Source of the DNA: Arachidicoccus sp. BS20
Lineage (GTDB): Bacteria; Bacteroidota; Bacteroidia; Chitinophagales; Chitinophagaceae
DNA: 64,000 nt
Direction of reading: 5' to 3'
Assembly: GCF_001659705.1 (NCBI RefSeq)
Contig: NZ_CP015971.1
Span: forward strand, 496,001 to 560,000
In this document: positions 46,012-56,249 of the stretch, in pieces
Position numbering within the stretch: position 1 is the stretch's first letter
How the letters are laid out: the number at the start of each line of letters is the position of its first letter
The notes under the pieces: model-generated
What the model saw: the letters and a program-made list of their open reading frames with translations, nothing else
The model's database searches: none
What the model was told of the DNA's origin: nothing
Translations under genes and position numbers: made by a program

Positions 46012-47621
46012 CGGATTTATACATTAGGGTCAGTACCGATGAACAAGCCGAGAAAGGTTATTCCCAGAGAAATCAGGAAGAAGTGCTGAGAAAATATTGC
46101 GCTCTTAATTCTATAATAATAAGAAACGTGATATTTGAAGACCATTCGGCTAAAACGTTTAACCGACCGGAATGGAAAAAGTTATTACTCAACCTCAAAA
46201 AGTATAAAAACAAGATTGACCTTGTTCTGTTTACCAAGTGGGACAGATTTAGCCGCAATGCCGGGGATGCATATCAAATGATTAATATGCTGCGCAAGGT
46301 AGGTGTAGAACCGCAGGCCATTGAGCAACCGCTTGACCTTTCTATTCCCGAAAATAAAATGATGCTCGCATTTTATTTAGCAGCGCCGGAAGTGGAAAAT
46401 GATCGAAGAGCATTAAATGTTTTTCACGGTATGCGTCGAGCAAAAAAAGAAGGTCGTTATATGGGCTTGGCACCGGTAGGGTATATCAATAAGACCAGAG
46501 AGGACGGGACTAAATACATTCGGTTGGAAGAGCCGGCCGCATCCATTTTAAAATGGGCGTTTGAAGAAATCGCGAAAGGGGTTTTTCATACCGAATCCAT
46601 TTATAAAATGGCAAAACAAAAGGGATTGCCGTGCACAAAAAATAATTTCTGGTTTGCTATCCGCAACCCGCTTTACTGCGGAAAGATTTTTATTCCCAAA
46701 TATAAAGATGAAGAAAGCAGGTTTGTCAAAGGGCAGCACGAGCCGATAATTTCCGAAGCGTTGTTTTATCTGGTGCAGGACGTTTTGGACGGCAGGGAGC
46801 GTATTCATCGCACAAAGCCGGAAACCTCTGCTGAGTTTCCTTTAAAGGGATTCTTTGTTTGCCCCGAATGCGGAAAAGTATTGACTGCAAGCAGGTCTAA
46901 AGGAAGGCAAAATTATTACGGTTATTACCATTGCTACAACGGTTGCCATTACCGGATAAATGCAAAAGTGGTAAATAAAGCCTTTGATGAAGAATTGAAA
47001 AATTACATTCCGAGAAAAGAATGTTTAAGGCTTTATACGGATGTTATCCTTGAACAATACCATGAAAAGACGGAAACCTTGCAAAACGAAAGAAAACAGT
47101 TGATGTCGGGCATCAGGGACTATTATGCGAGGTTATCAAGGGCGAGAGATTTATTGGCAAAAGGAGATATTGACAGCATAGATTTTCGGGACATGAAATC
47201 GGAGTACACGGCAATAATAGAAAAAATGGAAGCCAAATTGACGACAGTGAATAATGAAATATTAGACGTTGAGGGTTTATTAAACGAAGGAATTTCGAGG
47301 CTGTTAATGCTAAACAACCTTGGCTCGTTCGGCGTTAAGGAGCCGGATATTGAAGAAGATGAATTAATAGAATTCAGAGAGCTGATAGGCGATATTTTTC
47401 CCGGGAAATTCAGCTACACCGGAGCAAAAGTTCGAACACTCAGATTAAACGAAATTGCAGAATGTATTTATTTAATAAACAATGAATTAGATGGAAATAA
47501 AAACTGGACAAGCAAAAATTTTGATTGCTTGTCCAGTCAGGTCGGGATGACTGGATTCGAACCAGCGGCCTCTTCGTCCCGAACGAAGCGCGCTACCGGG
47601 CTGCGCTACATCCCGTTTTAG
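45999..47621 (+). CDS. Large serine recombinase (site-specific integrase)
   Basis: This integrase of 540 aa has the catalytic resolvase domain at its N-terminus ('[11 protein letters not shown]', nucleophile S12; '[18 protein letters not shown]'), then the recombinase domain, a zinc ribbon ('CPECGKVL', '[10 protein letters not shown]') and a long coiled coil (about residues 345-440). The last 25 codons or so run through the tRNA-Pro gene read on the opposite strand ('[19 protein letters not shown]'), so the coding region ends in tRNA sequence. This is the sign of integration into the tRNA's 3' end. It is the intact counterpart of the remnant at 38251. Confidence 0.95.
   Translation: MSKIADLYIRVSTDEQAEKGYSQRNQEEVLRKYCALNSIIIRNVIFEDHSAKTFNRPEWKKLLLNLKKYKNKIDLVLFTKWDRFSRNAGDAYQMINMLRKVGVEPQAIEQPLDLSIPENKMMLAFYLAAPEVENDRRALNVFHGMRRAKKEGRYMGLAPVGYINKTREDGTKYIRLEEPAASILKWAFEEIAKGVFHTESIYKMAKQKGLPCTKNNFWFAIRNPLYCGKIFIPKYKDEESRFVKGQHEPIISEALFYLVQDVLDGRERIHRTKPETSAEFPLKGFFVCPECGKVLTASRSKGRQNYYGYYHCYNGCHYRINAKVVNKAFDEELKNYIPRKECLRLYTDVILEQYHEKTETLQNERKQLMSGIRDYYARLSRARDLLAKGDIDSIDFRDMKSEYTAIIEKMEAKLTTVNNEILDVEGLLNEGISRLLMLNNLGSFGVKEPDIEEDELIEFRELIGDIFPGKFSYTGAKVRTLRLNEIAECIYLINNELDGNKNWTSKNFDCLSSQVGMTGFEPAASSSRTKRATGLRYIPF
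47495..47536 (-). terminator. tRNA-Pro terminator lying inside the recombinase coding sequence
   Basis: The 12-bp perfect stem CTGGACAAGCAA/TTGCTTGTCCAG (47504-47536) is followed on the minus strand by a T-run. It begins 5 bp beyond the tRNA 3' end. At the same time it codes, on the plus strand, for the recombinase residues around '[11 protein letters not shown]'. Confidence 0.75.
47542..47615 (-). tRNA. tRNA-Pro (anticodon CGG)
   Basis: The 74-nt minus-strand sequence folds into a complete cloverleaf. The acceptor stem is CGGGATG/CATCCCG with discriminator A. The anticodon stem CTTCG/CGAAG holds the loop TTCGGGA with anticodon CGG, and the T arm is GCTGG-TTCGAAT-CCAGT-like. CCA is not encoded. 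C1-G72 is typical of tRNA-Pro. The recombinase gene enters it from the 3' end. Confidence 0.93.
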
Positions 47622-47741
47622 GGACGCAAAAATAGTACTTCTTCTATTTATTTCAAACTGATATATTTTTCACATTCAGATTACAAACCTTCCAAGCAAA
47701 TTTTTTGAAATGCAGTAAAAGTAACCTGTGTATTTTATCAC

Positions 47742-49037
47742 TTAAACTTTCCGAAACGCCCATTTTACCAGTTCTTTCCACGTTGGCTTTTTGCCGTACA
47801 TTAAAATTCCGGTACGGTAAATTTTTCCGGCAAACCATGTCGTAAATAAAAAAGTGGCGAATAGAATAACAATACTCAAGATTAACTGAAAATAAGAAAC
47901 TGCTTCCGGAACGCCTTGCGCTACACGTGCCATCATTACCACAGGCGAAGTCAAAGGAAATAAACTGCCAAAAACCGATAAGCCGCTTGTAGGATTATTA
48001 ATTGCTTGTGTCATTATTACAAAACCAAAAATAATAGGCAACGTTACCGGCAATGTCAAACCTTGCGCGTCTTGCTGTCCGTCACTTACCGTACAGCCGA
48101 TTGCGGCGAACAATGAAGCGTACACCAAATAGCCGCCAATAAAATATATCAGAAAAACAGGAATAATTAAGCTGAAATTAATCGAGCTTAATCCTTGCAA
48201 AACGTTTTGTATATCGGAGCCGTTTGTATGCACTGCAGCGGCGGCGTGTCCCATGCTTGGAAATAACAACGGAATTAGAATTAATCTCAGCCCGATGCCT
48301 AAAACAATCCATATAATAAATTGTAACAACCCCACCGCACCAATGCCTATAATTTTTCCCATCATCAGTTGAAAAGGTTTCACGCTGCTTATCATAATTT
48401 CCGCAATGCGGTTGGTTTTCTCTTCCATTACACCGCGCATTACGGACATTCCATACAGTAACAAAATCATGTAAATCAAAAAGCCGCAGATAAAGCCGAC
48501 CGCCGTGCTGATGCCTGTTTTTAAATCTGAATCGTTTTTATCATTTGTATTGACAAATGAAATCTTTGTATTTCGCTTTGCTTGCGCAAATGCCGTTGTA
48601 TCCGAAATAAGTGATTGCAATTTCAGTTGTTGCAACCTGTCTTGAATATCGCTCTTGATTTTCTCTCTGTCTATAATGCCTATTTTCTTTTCCATCATTA
48701 TTTCAATGTTGTCTTTCAACAAATTCGCATCTGCCGGAATATTGATGAAACCTGCACTTTCGCCGTTTGCAGCATTTGACTTCACTGAATCAACGGTTTG
48801 TTTTTTTACAAAGACAAAAGAAATATTATCGTCGCTTGAAGGAAGACTGTCGTGAAAGAAGTTGGCATTATCAACAACCATAATTTTCGTTTGCGAACTG
48901 CTGTGTACACTGAAATAAATAATGGCTGCATAAACGCAGCTGATTAAAATAGGTAAGCCAATGGTTACCAAAAGAAATGTGCGTTTTTGTACACGACTTA
49001 GAAATTCTCTTTGGATGATTAAAGCGATTTTGTTCAT
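47742..49037 (-). CDS. ABC-2 type transporter permease (NatB-like)
   Basis: This inner-membrane permease of 431 aa has one N-terminal TM helix ('TFLLVTIGLPILISCVYAAI'), a large periplasmic loop of about 140 residues and five or six C-terminal TM helices. The 'MRGVMEEKTNRIAEIMISSVKPFQLMMGKI' segment is typical of the NatB/YhaP group that exports Na+ or other solutes. It lies 12 bp after its ATPase, with which it forms a complete exporter. Confidence 0.9.
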   Translation of the reverse strand: MNKIALIIQREFLSRVQKRTFLLVTIGLPILISCVYAAIIYFSVHSSSQTKIMVVDNANFFHDSLPSSDDNISFVFVKKQTVDSVKSNAANGESAGFINIPADANLLKDNIEIMMEKKIGIIDREKIKSDIQDRLQQLKLQSLISDTTAFAQAKRNTKISFVNTNDKNDSDLKTGISTAVGFICGFLIYMILLLYGMSVMRGVMEEKTNRIAEIMISSVKPFQLMMGKIIGIGAVGLLQFIIWIVLGIGLRLILIPLLFPSMGHAAAAVHTNGSDIQNVLQGLSSINFSLIIPVFLIYFIGGYLVYASLFAAIGCTVSDGQQDAQGLTLPVTLPIIFGFVIMTQAINNPTSGLSVFGSLFPLTSPVVMMARVAQGVPEAVSYFQLILSIVILFATFLFTTWFAGKIYRTGILMYGKKPTWKELVKWAFRKV

Positions 49038-49049
49038 ATAAGCAAGTAT

Positions 49050-49982
49050 TTAATTGTTTTGAAAGCTGCGTGTAACGGCATTTGTGCCGTGTACAAGCCG
49101 GATAAAAATGTCGTTGAGCGATGGCAATATTTCGCTGAAGTGCTCTACCTGAATATTTTTGTCAATAAAATATTTCAGTACATCGTTGCTCTTGCAGCCG
49201 TCTTTTATTTTTAAAACAATTCCGTTTTTGTCCTTATGCTGAATATCAAAAATATCTGTAACGCCCGCGTCATCAATGTTTCCATCGATTTGAAGATTGT
49301 ATAAATGTTGCTTGTAGTTTTGTTTTATTTCGTTTACGCTGCCGTCCAATATTTTTTTGCCAAGATTGATTAGAACAATATTATCGCAAATTTCTTCCAC
49401 TTGCTCCATACGGTGCGTCGAGAAAATTATAGTGCTTCCATTTTGGGCAAGATTGTAAATTTCGTCTTTAATTAAATTGGCATTTACAGGGTCAAGACCA
49501 CTGAACGGCTCGTCAAGAATGATTAATTTAGGTTCATGCAAAACGGTAGCAACAAATTGTAATTTTTGCCCCATACCTTTGCTCAGGTCTTCAACTTTTT
49601 TGTTCCACCAGCTTTGCATATCCAAGCGTTCAAACCAGTATTTGATTTTCTGCATAGCATCGTTCCGGCTTAAACCCTTTAACTGTGCGAGGTACAGCGC
49701 ATGTTCGCCAATTTTCATTTTCTTGTACAAGCCTCGTTCTTCGGGCATATAGCCTATTTTCTGAATGTCGTTGAGTGCATCAAATTTTTTCCCGTCAAGC
49801 ATCACTTCGCCTTCATCGGGAAAGAAAATTCCTGTAACCATACGCAGCAAAGTGGTTTTGCCTGCGCCGTTGGGACCGAGCAAACCAAAAATGTTCCCTT
49901 CTTCAATTTTAAAGCTGATATCGTCCACCGCTTTATGTGTGTCATAATATTTTTTCAGATGTTGCAATTCAAGTATAGCCAT
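49050..49982 (-). CDS. ABC transporter ATP-binding protein (NatA-like)
   Basis: This ATPase of 310 aa carries Walker A 'GLLGPNGAGKTTL' (about residues 34-46), the signature 'EDLSKGMGQKLQF', Walker B 'LIILDEPFSGLDP' and the switch histidine in 'FSTHRME'. A C-terminal extension of about 90 residues is typical of the DUF4162-type NatA subunits. It is the partner of the permease at 47742. Confidence 0.95.
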   Translation of the reverse strand: MAILELQHLKKYYDTHKAVDDISFKIEEGNIFGLLGPNGAGKTTLLRMVTGIFFPDEGEVMLDGKKFDALNDIQKIGYMPEERGLYKKMKIGEHALYLAQLKGLSRNDAMQKIKYWFERLDMQSWWNKKVEDLSKGMGQKLQFVATVLHEPKLIILDEPFSGLDPVNANLIKDEIYNLAQNGSTIIFSTHRMEQVEEICDNIVLINLGKKILDGSVNEIKQNYKQHLYNLQIDGNIDDAGVTDIFDIQHKDKNGIVLKIKDGCKSNDVLKYFIDKNIQVEHFSEILPSLNDIFIRLVHGTNAVTRSFQNN

Positions 49983-50095
49983 AATTTTGATTTATATATT
50001 CAAATATAACCAACTTCTTTTTTCTCTAAAACAATTTTCGATTAACACACAATTCGGGAAGATGAATTGTAGTATTTGAGGATAAACGGCAAAAG

Positions 50096-50125
50096 AAAAG
50101 GCTTGCTAAAACTTGCAAACCTTTT
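50096..50125 (-). terminator. Terminator of the degP-like gene
   Basis: An 11-bp stem (50096-50106 with 50115-50125, one mismatch) with an 8-base loop is followed on the minus strand by TTTTCTTTTG. It lies 28 bp downstream of the stop codon. Confidence 0.65.
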
Positions 50126-50152
50126 CCAAATTGTACATGAGAAAGAAAATAA

Positions 50153-51730
50153 TTAGTTTCCGTCATCGTCGTCATCCGGCGAATTGTTTTCATCATTATT
50201 CAAATTCAAACGGTAGCCGTATGTATATTCATCATTGGGGTAAATACCGTGAATGGCAACGTTGCCATTTGAACTTTGAATGATTTTTGAAAATTGGTCA
50301 GCAGTTTTTACCCGCGTATCGTTGGCATCTGTAATGATGAATCCTTCTTTTACGCCGGCTGCTTTAAATGCGCCGTCTTTAATGTTGGTTACCTTTACAC
50401 CGCTCACGCCGTAATGCTGCATTTCCTGTGAGGACAGTGTTGTGAGCGTTGCGCCCAGAGAGTTATTAACCATATCCATTGCAGACATAGCAGACAGGTT
50501 GCCCAGACTGTTTTTCAAAGTGAGCGTTACGGTGTTTTCTTTATCGCCTCGTAAATAGGTAAGCGATATCTTATCGCCGGGTTTTTTATCGCCCATTACG
50601 GAAGACAATTCGCCCGAATTATCTACGCGGATGCCATTTATTTTGGTAATAATATCGCCCTTCTTCAAACCGGCTTCCGCACCGGCTCCGTTTTTAGCAA
50701 CGTCGGTTATGTACAAACCTTTGGTATAGCTGTCGGGTATCTTGTAGAATTTTCTTTGTCTGTCAAAAGCACTATTGGTCAAATCGATAAAACCCGCACC
50801 AATATATCCACGTTGCACTGCGCCATATTTTATCAAATCTGCCGCTACTTTTTTCACAATATTTACCGGAATGGCAAAAGAGTACCCGCTGTACGAACCG
50901 GTAGGCGAAGCTATTGCGCTGTTAATCCCAATCAACTCTCCGTTCGTATTAATCAACGCACCGCCACTATTGCCGGGGTTTACGGCAGCATCCGTTTGAA
51001 TATATGATTCGACAGCGGATGACGCGCCGCTGTTATTATCACTGTTGCTTCCTATTATGCCAATATCTCTTGCTTTGGCACTTACAATACCTGCCGTTAC
51101 GGTAACGTCCAATGTGAAGGGATAACCGATAGCCAAAACCCATTGCCCGAGTTTTACGTTGTCGCTATTGCCGTAAACAAGATAAGGAAGGCTTTTTGCG
51201 TCTATTTTGATAACAGCTAAATCGCTATTCGGGTCTGTGCCGATTACTTTTGCAGTATATGTTTTTCTGTCGCTTGTTGTTACGGTAATTTTATCTGCAT
51301 CTTTTACTACATGGTTATTGGTAACAATATATCCATCTTCACTAATGACAACACCGCTGCCACTGGCACGCTGACTTGGAATACGATATGACCTTGGTCC
51401 GTTAAAAAATTGTCCGAAGGGGTTGCCAAACAACTGGCTAAGCGGGTCATCGTCATCGCCGCCGGAATTGGGATTACTAACAGTTCTTTCTTTTGTTTGA
51501 ACTTTAATGTGTACTACCGCAGGCGTTGCCGATGCTGCAGCCGACGTAAAATCTATTGAATTGTCCGCCGCATTTTGCTTTCCATAAAAACTTGCATAAT
51601 TCAGGGGTAATTTATCGGGTTCCTGCACGCCAGCGTATTTTGATTCTTCAAACTTTGCGAAACCCCACACACTTCCAATCGCAGTTGCCGCACTAATGAG
51701 TACGACTAAAAAAACACTTTTTAATTTCAT
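50153..51730 (-). CDS. Do/DegP-family periplasmic serine protease
   Basis: This periplasmic quality-control protease of 525 aa has an N-terminal signal anchor, then the trypsin-like domain with His in 'VTNNHVVKDAD', Asp in 'NSDLAVIKID' and Ser in 'VNPGNSGGALI'. Two PDZ domains follow ('GAGAEAGLKKGDIITKING' and 'GAFKAAGVKEGFIITDAND'). The C-terminus ends in a Asn/Asp-rich tail. The gene is divergent from the CNNM/CorC gene across 339 bp. Confidence 0.95.
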   Translation of the reverse strand: MKLKSVFLVVLISAATAIGSVWGFAKFEESKYAGVQEPDKLPLNYASFYGKQNAADNSIDFTSAAASATPAVVHIKVQTKERTVSNPNSGGDDDDPLSQLFGNPFGQFFNGPRSYRIPSQRASGSGVVISEDGYIVTNNHVVKDADKITVTTSDRKTYTAKVIGTDPNSDLAVIKIDAKSLPYLVYGNSDNVKLGQWVLAIGYPFTLDVTVTAGIVSAKARDIGIIGSNSDNNSGASSAVESYIQTDAAVNPGNSGGALINTNGELIGINSAIASPTGSYSGYSFAIPVNIVKKVAADLIKYGAVQRGYIGAGFIDLTNSAFDRQRKFYKIPDSYTKGLYITDVAKNGAGAEAGLKKGDIITKINGIRVDNSGELSSVMGDKKPGDKISLTYLRGDKENTVTLTLKNSLGNLSAMSAMDMVNNSLGATLTTLSSQEMQHYGVSGVKVTNIKDGAFKAAGVKEGFIITDANDTRVKTADQFSKIIQSSNGNVAIHGIYPNDEYTYGYRLNLNNDENNSPDDDDDGN

Positions 51731-52069
51731 TGCTTTTGGTTTTTTTGATTCAAAAAATAATTTTATAAAATGAACATCTTATTCGACGATAAAAATACAG
51801 CGCAGTTCAATTTTCTTATCAGAACAAATTACAAATTAACAAAATATTTGAGCCGGTTTATACTCCAATTTTAAGAGAGGAATTTGCATCAAACATTGAT
51901 AAACATTGGCTTCATCTTTATCACATCTGTGCATATTTCGCGAAACTATTTTAACTGATTTTAAGACAAGAACAGCCACCTGTTACATAAAAATAACTTC
52001 CATAAAAATGTAAAAATTTTCTCTTTTATTGCAAATTGCGTAATATTGTATTAATCATCGATTAGAATA
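51731..52069. other. Divergent intergenic region
   Basis: This 339-bp AT-rich stretch holds the promoters of the DegP-like protease and the CNNM/CorC gene. No hairpin, repeat or small gene was recognised. Confidence 0.5.
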
Positions 52070-53446
52070 ATGAGTTCAGACATACCTCCGGCGGAACAAA
52101 TGATAGAGCATTCCGTAAATTTGTACAAAGTTCTATTGACCATTTTCCTTGTGTTATTAAATGGTTTTTTTGTTGCCGCCGAATTTGCTATTGTTAAGGT
52201 ACGCACTTCCCAGTTAAGCACAGCTAAAGGTGCATCGGCAAGACTATTGAATACTGCTAAAACCGTTACCAACAATCTTGACAATTATCTTGCTGCAACA
52301 CAGCTTGGTGTAACGCTTGCTTCACTGGGTCTTGGTTGGGTGGGCGAAGATGTAATGACGGGTATCGTGCAAAAACTATTTCATTTTTTCAACATCAGCC
52401 TATCTACGCCTGCGGCAAATAAGTGGGCAATTGTACTGGCATTTTTCATCATAACAGTTTTACATATAGTGTTTGGCGAGCTGGCGCCAAAATCCATTGC
52501 CATACGTAAGGCATCTCCTACGACACTGGCTGTAGCATTGCCTTTGCGCGCTTTCTTTTTTGTTTTTCGCCCGTTTATCTGGCTGCTGAATTCAATGGCA
52601 AATATCGTGTTGAAAATACTGGGTATTGACCCTGTGAAAGAACAAGATATTCATACCGAAGAAGAAATTAAAATGATTATTTCCGAAAGCGAGGAAGGCG
52701 GCGAAATTGAAGATTCGGAACGAGAATTGATTAACAATGTTTTTGACTTTGATTCGAGCCGTGTGCGAGACATTCTCACACATAGAAAAGATATTGTGGC
52801 GCTGGATATTGATATGAGCTACGAGGAAATAATACAGAAAGTGATTGACGAGGGGTATTCGCGTTATCCTGTTTATAAAGAAAGTCTCAACGACTTAATC
52901 GGCATAGTTACGGTAAAAGATATTTTACAGTTTGTAAGCTCCGGAAAAACGGAGGATATACACAAAATACTTCGTCCTGTATTTTATATTCCGGACAGCA
53001 TGAAGCTGAAAGATTTGCTGCGTTCTTTCCAGAAAGACCACCTGCAAATCGCAGTCGTAACCGACGAATACGGAGATATTGCAGGTATCGTAACAATGGA
53101 AGATGTATTGGAAGAATTGGTGGGCGATATTCAGGATGAACATGATGCAGAACAACCGATTGTACTGCAACAATCCGATGGAAGCTTTATTGTGGAGTCG
53201 CATGAAACCATCGATGATATTAACGAATTTCTGCCTAAACCTTTGCCTATACTGGACGAAGAATATTCCACTCTTTCCGGCCTGATTACTTACGAACATG
53301 GCAGCGTACCTGTCGAAGGAGAAGTGCTGCATTATTGTGGTTATGAAATCACAATTTTAAAAATGTACCGCAGTTCGGTGGAAAAAGTAAGAATGCGTTT
53401 GCTGCCGGAAGAAGAAAAAGCAGCAGACGATAACACGAATAAATAA
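52070..53446 (+). CDS. CNNM/CorC family (hemolysin-like) membrane protein
   Basis: This protein of 458 aa has a DUF21/CNNM membrane domain with four hydrophobic helices ('LLTIFLVLLNGFFVAAEFAIVKVR' and 'HIVFGELAPKSIAIR'), then a pair of CBS domains ('LTHRKDIVALDIDMSYEEII', 'AVVTDEYGDIAGIVTMEDVLEELVGDI') and a CorC_HlyC domain at the C-terminus. Related proteins are Mg2+/Co2+ transporters; 'hemolysin' is a historical label. The gene is followed by a bidirectional terminator. Confidence 0.95.
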   Translation: MSSDIPPAEQMIEHSVNLYKVLLTIFLVLLNGFFVAAEFAIVKVRTSQLSTAKGASARLLNTAKTVTNNLDNYLAATQLGVTLASLGLGWVGEDVMTGIVQKLFHFFNISLSTPAANKWAIVLAFFIITVLHIVFGELAPKSIAIRKASPTTLAVALPLRAFFFVFRPFIWLLNSMANIVLKILGIDPVKEQDIHTEEEIKMIISESEEGGEIEDSERELINNVFDFDSSRVRDILTHRKDIVALDIDMSYEEIIQKVIDEGYSRYPVYKESLNDLIGIVTVKDILQFVSSGKTEDIHKILRPVFYIPDSMKLKDLLRSFQKDHLQIAVVTDEYGDIAGIVTMEDVLEELVGDIQDEHDAEQPIVLQQSDGSFIVESHETIDDINEFLPKPLPILDEEYSTLSGLITYEHGSVPVEGEVLHYCGYEITILKMYRSSVEKVRMRLLPEEEKAADDNTNK

Positions 53447-53453
53447 ACTAATA

Positions 53454-53486
53454 AAAAAGAGGCTGTATATTTTCCAGCCTCTTTTT
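53454..53486. terminator. Bidirectional terminator between convergent genes
   Basis: A perfect 12-bp stem (53454-53465 with 53475-53486) with a 9-base loop has A-runs on the left and T-runs on the right. It can terminate both the CNNM/CorC gene and the L31 gene. Confidence 0.85.
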
Positions 53487-53509
53487 ATAAATACTTGATT
53501 GCAAAAAAC

Positions 53510-53755
53510 TTATTTCTTTGCGTAACGCTTTTTGAATTTATCGATACGACCTGCCGTATCTACCAACACATTTTTACCTGTGTAAAAAGGATGTGAAGTG
53601 TTGGAAATTTCCAACTTGATTACGGGATATTCAACACCTTCAAAAACTGTAGTTTCATTAGAAGCTGCTGTTGATTTAGATAAAAATTCTACGCCGTTGC
53701 TCATATCTCTGAACACAACGAAACGATAACTTTCCGGGTGGATACCTTGTTTCAT
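53510..53755 (-). CDS. rpmE2: 50S ribosomal protein L31, type B
   Basis: The 81-aa protein has the type B start 'MKQGIHPESYRFVVFRDMSNG' in place, with the conserved 'SHPFYTGK' segment and a basic C-terminus. It contains no cysteine, so it is the zinc-independent form. The start at 53755 is chosen by comparison with the family; the frame is open for 8 more codons upstream. Confidence 0.95.
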   Translation of the reverse strand: MKQGIHPESYRFVVFRDMSNGVEFLSKSTAASNETTVFEGVEYPVIKLEISNTSHPFYTGKNVLVDTAGRIDKFKKRYAKK

Positions 53756-53932
53756 AAAATGAATTTGTTTAGGCTGCACGGATTTTGCCGTACAATTAAA
53801 AAATAATTTTTGGAGTGCAAAGGTAAAAAGTAAATATGAAATACCAAAAAATTAAATGATTCTGCATATACGGATATCGTTGCACTTATGCTGATATTAA
53901 GGAATCTCAATACTTATTAAACAGTTTCTCAA

Positions 53933-53961
53933 CAAAAAATCCTGCACGAGGCAGGATCCTT
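53933..53961 (-). terminator. Terminator of the YceI gene
   Basis: A 7-bp GC-rich stem ATCCTGC/GCAGGAT with a 5-base loop is followed on the minus strand by ATTTTTTG. It lies 27 bp downstream of the yceI-like stop. Confidence 0.7.
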
Positions 53962-53983
53962 TACAAATATTTTCTTGCAAAAG

Positions 53984-54655
53984 TTATTTGGCATTTGCTT
54001 TTAAATCCAAATCAATTTCAAAGTCTTTGCTGATGAGCCAGTCTGCAGCGGAACCTTGCGTACCATAAGTTAAGCCCCACGAAGTCCTGTCAACGGAGAA
54101 GGAAGCTACAATACTGATTTGGCTGTCGGTAACAGTAATTTTTGCAGGGAAAGTTACATTCACGGTGCTGTCTTTAATGGTTAAATTCCCGCTTACAATA
54201 TTTGTGGCGCCTGCAATTGTACTTTGAGCTTTAGTGCTGTCGAATGGAGCAACGCTTGTAATAGCGAATTTCGCAACAGGGTATTTTGCTGCGTCGAAGA
54301 AATCCGGGCTTTTCAAGTGTGTTTCTAATTGAGAAGGACTTTTGCCCGGCTCTGTAACGGATGCAGAATCTACTTTTAAAGAATTGATGCTCACTACGAA
54401 TGAACCGCCGGTAACTTGTCCGTTTTTAGCAGCGATGCTTCCGCTATCAATGCCAATCGTTCCGAAACGAGGATTCAAGCCGCCTTTGTGTGTTGCACGC
54501 CATTTAACAACACTGCTGTCGGCAATTGTATAGCTTGTACCTGTTGCAGCAGCAACTGTTTGTTCAGCGGAGGTGTTTGCTTTGTCGGAGTTAGAGCTGT
54601 TACACGCAGCCAATAATACCAATGCCGCAGTTGCGGATAAAAATACTTTACGCAT
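53984..54655 (-). CDS. YceI family lipoprotein
   Basis: This exported lipocalin-like protein of 223 aa has a type II signal ending Leu-Ala-Ala-Cys (C18) and a Ser/Thr-rich linker. The YceI barrel follows ('SYTIADSSVVKWRATHKGG', 'SFVVSINSLKVDS', 'TSWGLTYG'). YceI proteins bind isoprenoid-type lipids in the periplasm; the function here is otherwise unknown. It is a single-gene unit with its own terminator. Confidence 0.92.
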   Translation of the reverse strand: MRKVFLSATAALVLLAACNSSNSDKANTSAEQTVAAATGTSYTIADSSVVKWRATHKGGLNPRFGTIGIDSGSIAAKNGQVTGGSFVVSINSLKVDSASVTEPGKSPSQLETHLKSPDFFDAAKYPVAKFAITSVAPFDSTKAQSTIAGATNIVSGNLTIKDSTVNVTFPAKITVTDSQISIVASFSVDRTSWGLTYGTQGSAADWLISKDFEIDLDLKANAK

Positions 54656-54801
54656 ATTTCGTTTTTAAAGTTAGAAAATTGAACGGCAAAAGTACAAAGT
54701 CTATTATCTCCATTAGTTAATTTAGATTAAGAATATGGTCGTTTGCCACTATCAAAAAAGAAAGTACCTACATACAAGTCTTGCGTCCGAAATTATACAA
54801 T

Positions 54802-56049
54802 TCAGGCAACTTTCATCATGCCGAGCTTGCTGCTATTGAATTGCTGTTGTGCGTACGCTAAATCGATAATCATTTCCTTTTTGTTGCTTCCGGGAATATC
54901 AAACATTGCTTCCGTAAGAATACTTTCGCAAATGCTGCGCAAGCCACGTGCGCCCAACTTAAATTCCAGTGCTTTATCGGTAATAAAATCTAATACTTCG
55001 CTTTCCACTTTCAGCTTCACTCCTTCCAGTTCAAATAAGCGCGTATATTGTTTTATCAAGCTGTTTTTGGGTTCTGTGAGAATGGAACGCAATGTTTCTT
55101 TGTCCAACGGGTCGAGATGTGTAACTACCGGCAAACGACCAAGCAGTTCGGGAATCAATCCAAATGATTTCAAATCCTGCGGATTGACAAATTGCAACAG
55201 GTTTTTCTTTTGCGCTTCCTGCTGCTCTTTGTTTACGTTAAAGCCAATAGCATTCGTATTTACACGACGTGCGATAATTTTATCAATGCCGTCAAATGCG
55301 CCGCCGCAGATAAAGAGAATATTTTGTGTATTAATTTTTACCATTTTCTGTTCGGGATGCTTACGTCCGCCTTGTGGTGGTACGAGCGCTTCCGTGCCTT
55401 CGAGCATTTTCAGCAAGCCTTGCTGAACGCCTTCGCCGCTTACATCGCGCGTGATGGATGGATTATCGCCTTTGCGTGCAATCTTATCAATTTCGTCAAT
55501 ATATACAATGCCGCGTTCTGCCATCGGCACGTCATAATTGCAGTTTTGCAACAAGCGCGAAAGCATACTTTCAATATCCTCGCCCACATAACCCGCTTCT
55601 GTAAATACCGTTGCATCTACAATCGCAAACGGAACATTCAGCATTTTGGCAATGCTTTTTGCCAATAAGGTTTTGCCTGTTCCTGTTTCGCCAATCATAA
55701 TGATATTGCTCTTCTCGATTTCAATATCATCGTGTTGCACTTTCTGCGTAATTCTTTTGTAATGATTATATACTGCGACAGAAAGAATTTTCTTTGCATC
55801 GTCCTGTCCTATTACATACTCATCCAGGAAAGTTTTAATCTCGCGCGGACTGCGGATTTTCAAATCTTTCTCTCCCGTACCAACATTTGATACACCTTGA
55901 AAACCTGCGTTGAGTTCCTGCTCTACAATTTCGTAAGCGTTTTGTACGCATTGCTCACAAATATCTGCATTGATGCCCGAAATAAGCATCTTCACTTCAT
56001 CTCTCGAACGCCCGCAAAAGGAACATTGTGTATGTGTGTTTTTAGCCAT
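54802..56049 (-). CDS. clpX: ClpX, ATP-dependent unfoldase of the ClpXP protease
   Basis: This AAA+ protein of 415 aa feeds substrates to ClpP. The N-terminal zinc finger is C8-x2-C11...C33-x2-C36 ('CSFCGRS', 'CEQC'). Walker A is '[13 protein letters not shown]', Walker B is '[11 protein letters not shown]', and the sensor-2 region is '[13 protein letters not shown]'. It lies downstream of the two clpP genes with a small membrane protein gene in between. Confidence 0.98.
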   Translation of the reverse strand: MAKNTHTQCSFCGRSRDEVKMLISGINADICEQCVQNAYEIVEQELNAGFQGVSNVGTGEKDLKIRSPREIKTFLDEYVIGQDDAKKILSVAVYNHYKRITQKVQHDDIEIEKSNIIMIGETGTGKTLLAKSIAKMLNVPFAIVDATVFTEAGYVGEDIESMLSRLLQNCNYDVPMAERGIVYIDEIDKIARKGDNPSITRDVSGEGVQQGLLKMLEGTEALVPPQGGRKHPEQKMVKINTQNILFICGGAFDGIDKIIARRVNTNAIGFNVNKEQQEAQKKNLLQFVNPQDLKSFGLIPELLGRLPVVTHLDPLDKETLRSILTEPKNSLIKQYTRLFELEGVKLKVESEVLDFITDKALEFKLGARGLRSICESILTEAMFDIPGSNKKEMIIDLAYAQQQFNSSKLGMMKVA

Positions 56050-56249
56050 TTATTGATTTATGAATTTTGAATTTCTTTTGTTCCGCAAAGCCTTACTAAG
56101 AAACAAAATTTCACAAAGAGAGAAAAACCTTTGTGAATCTTCGTGCAACTCTGGCGAAATAACTTCCAACTGCAAAAATACGAAAACCGCCTGAATAGAC
56201 GGTTTTTGTATAAACTTTTACAAAAATGAAATTGAAAAATAAGAACCAA

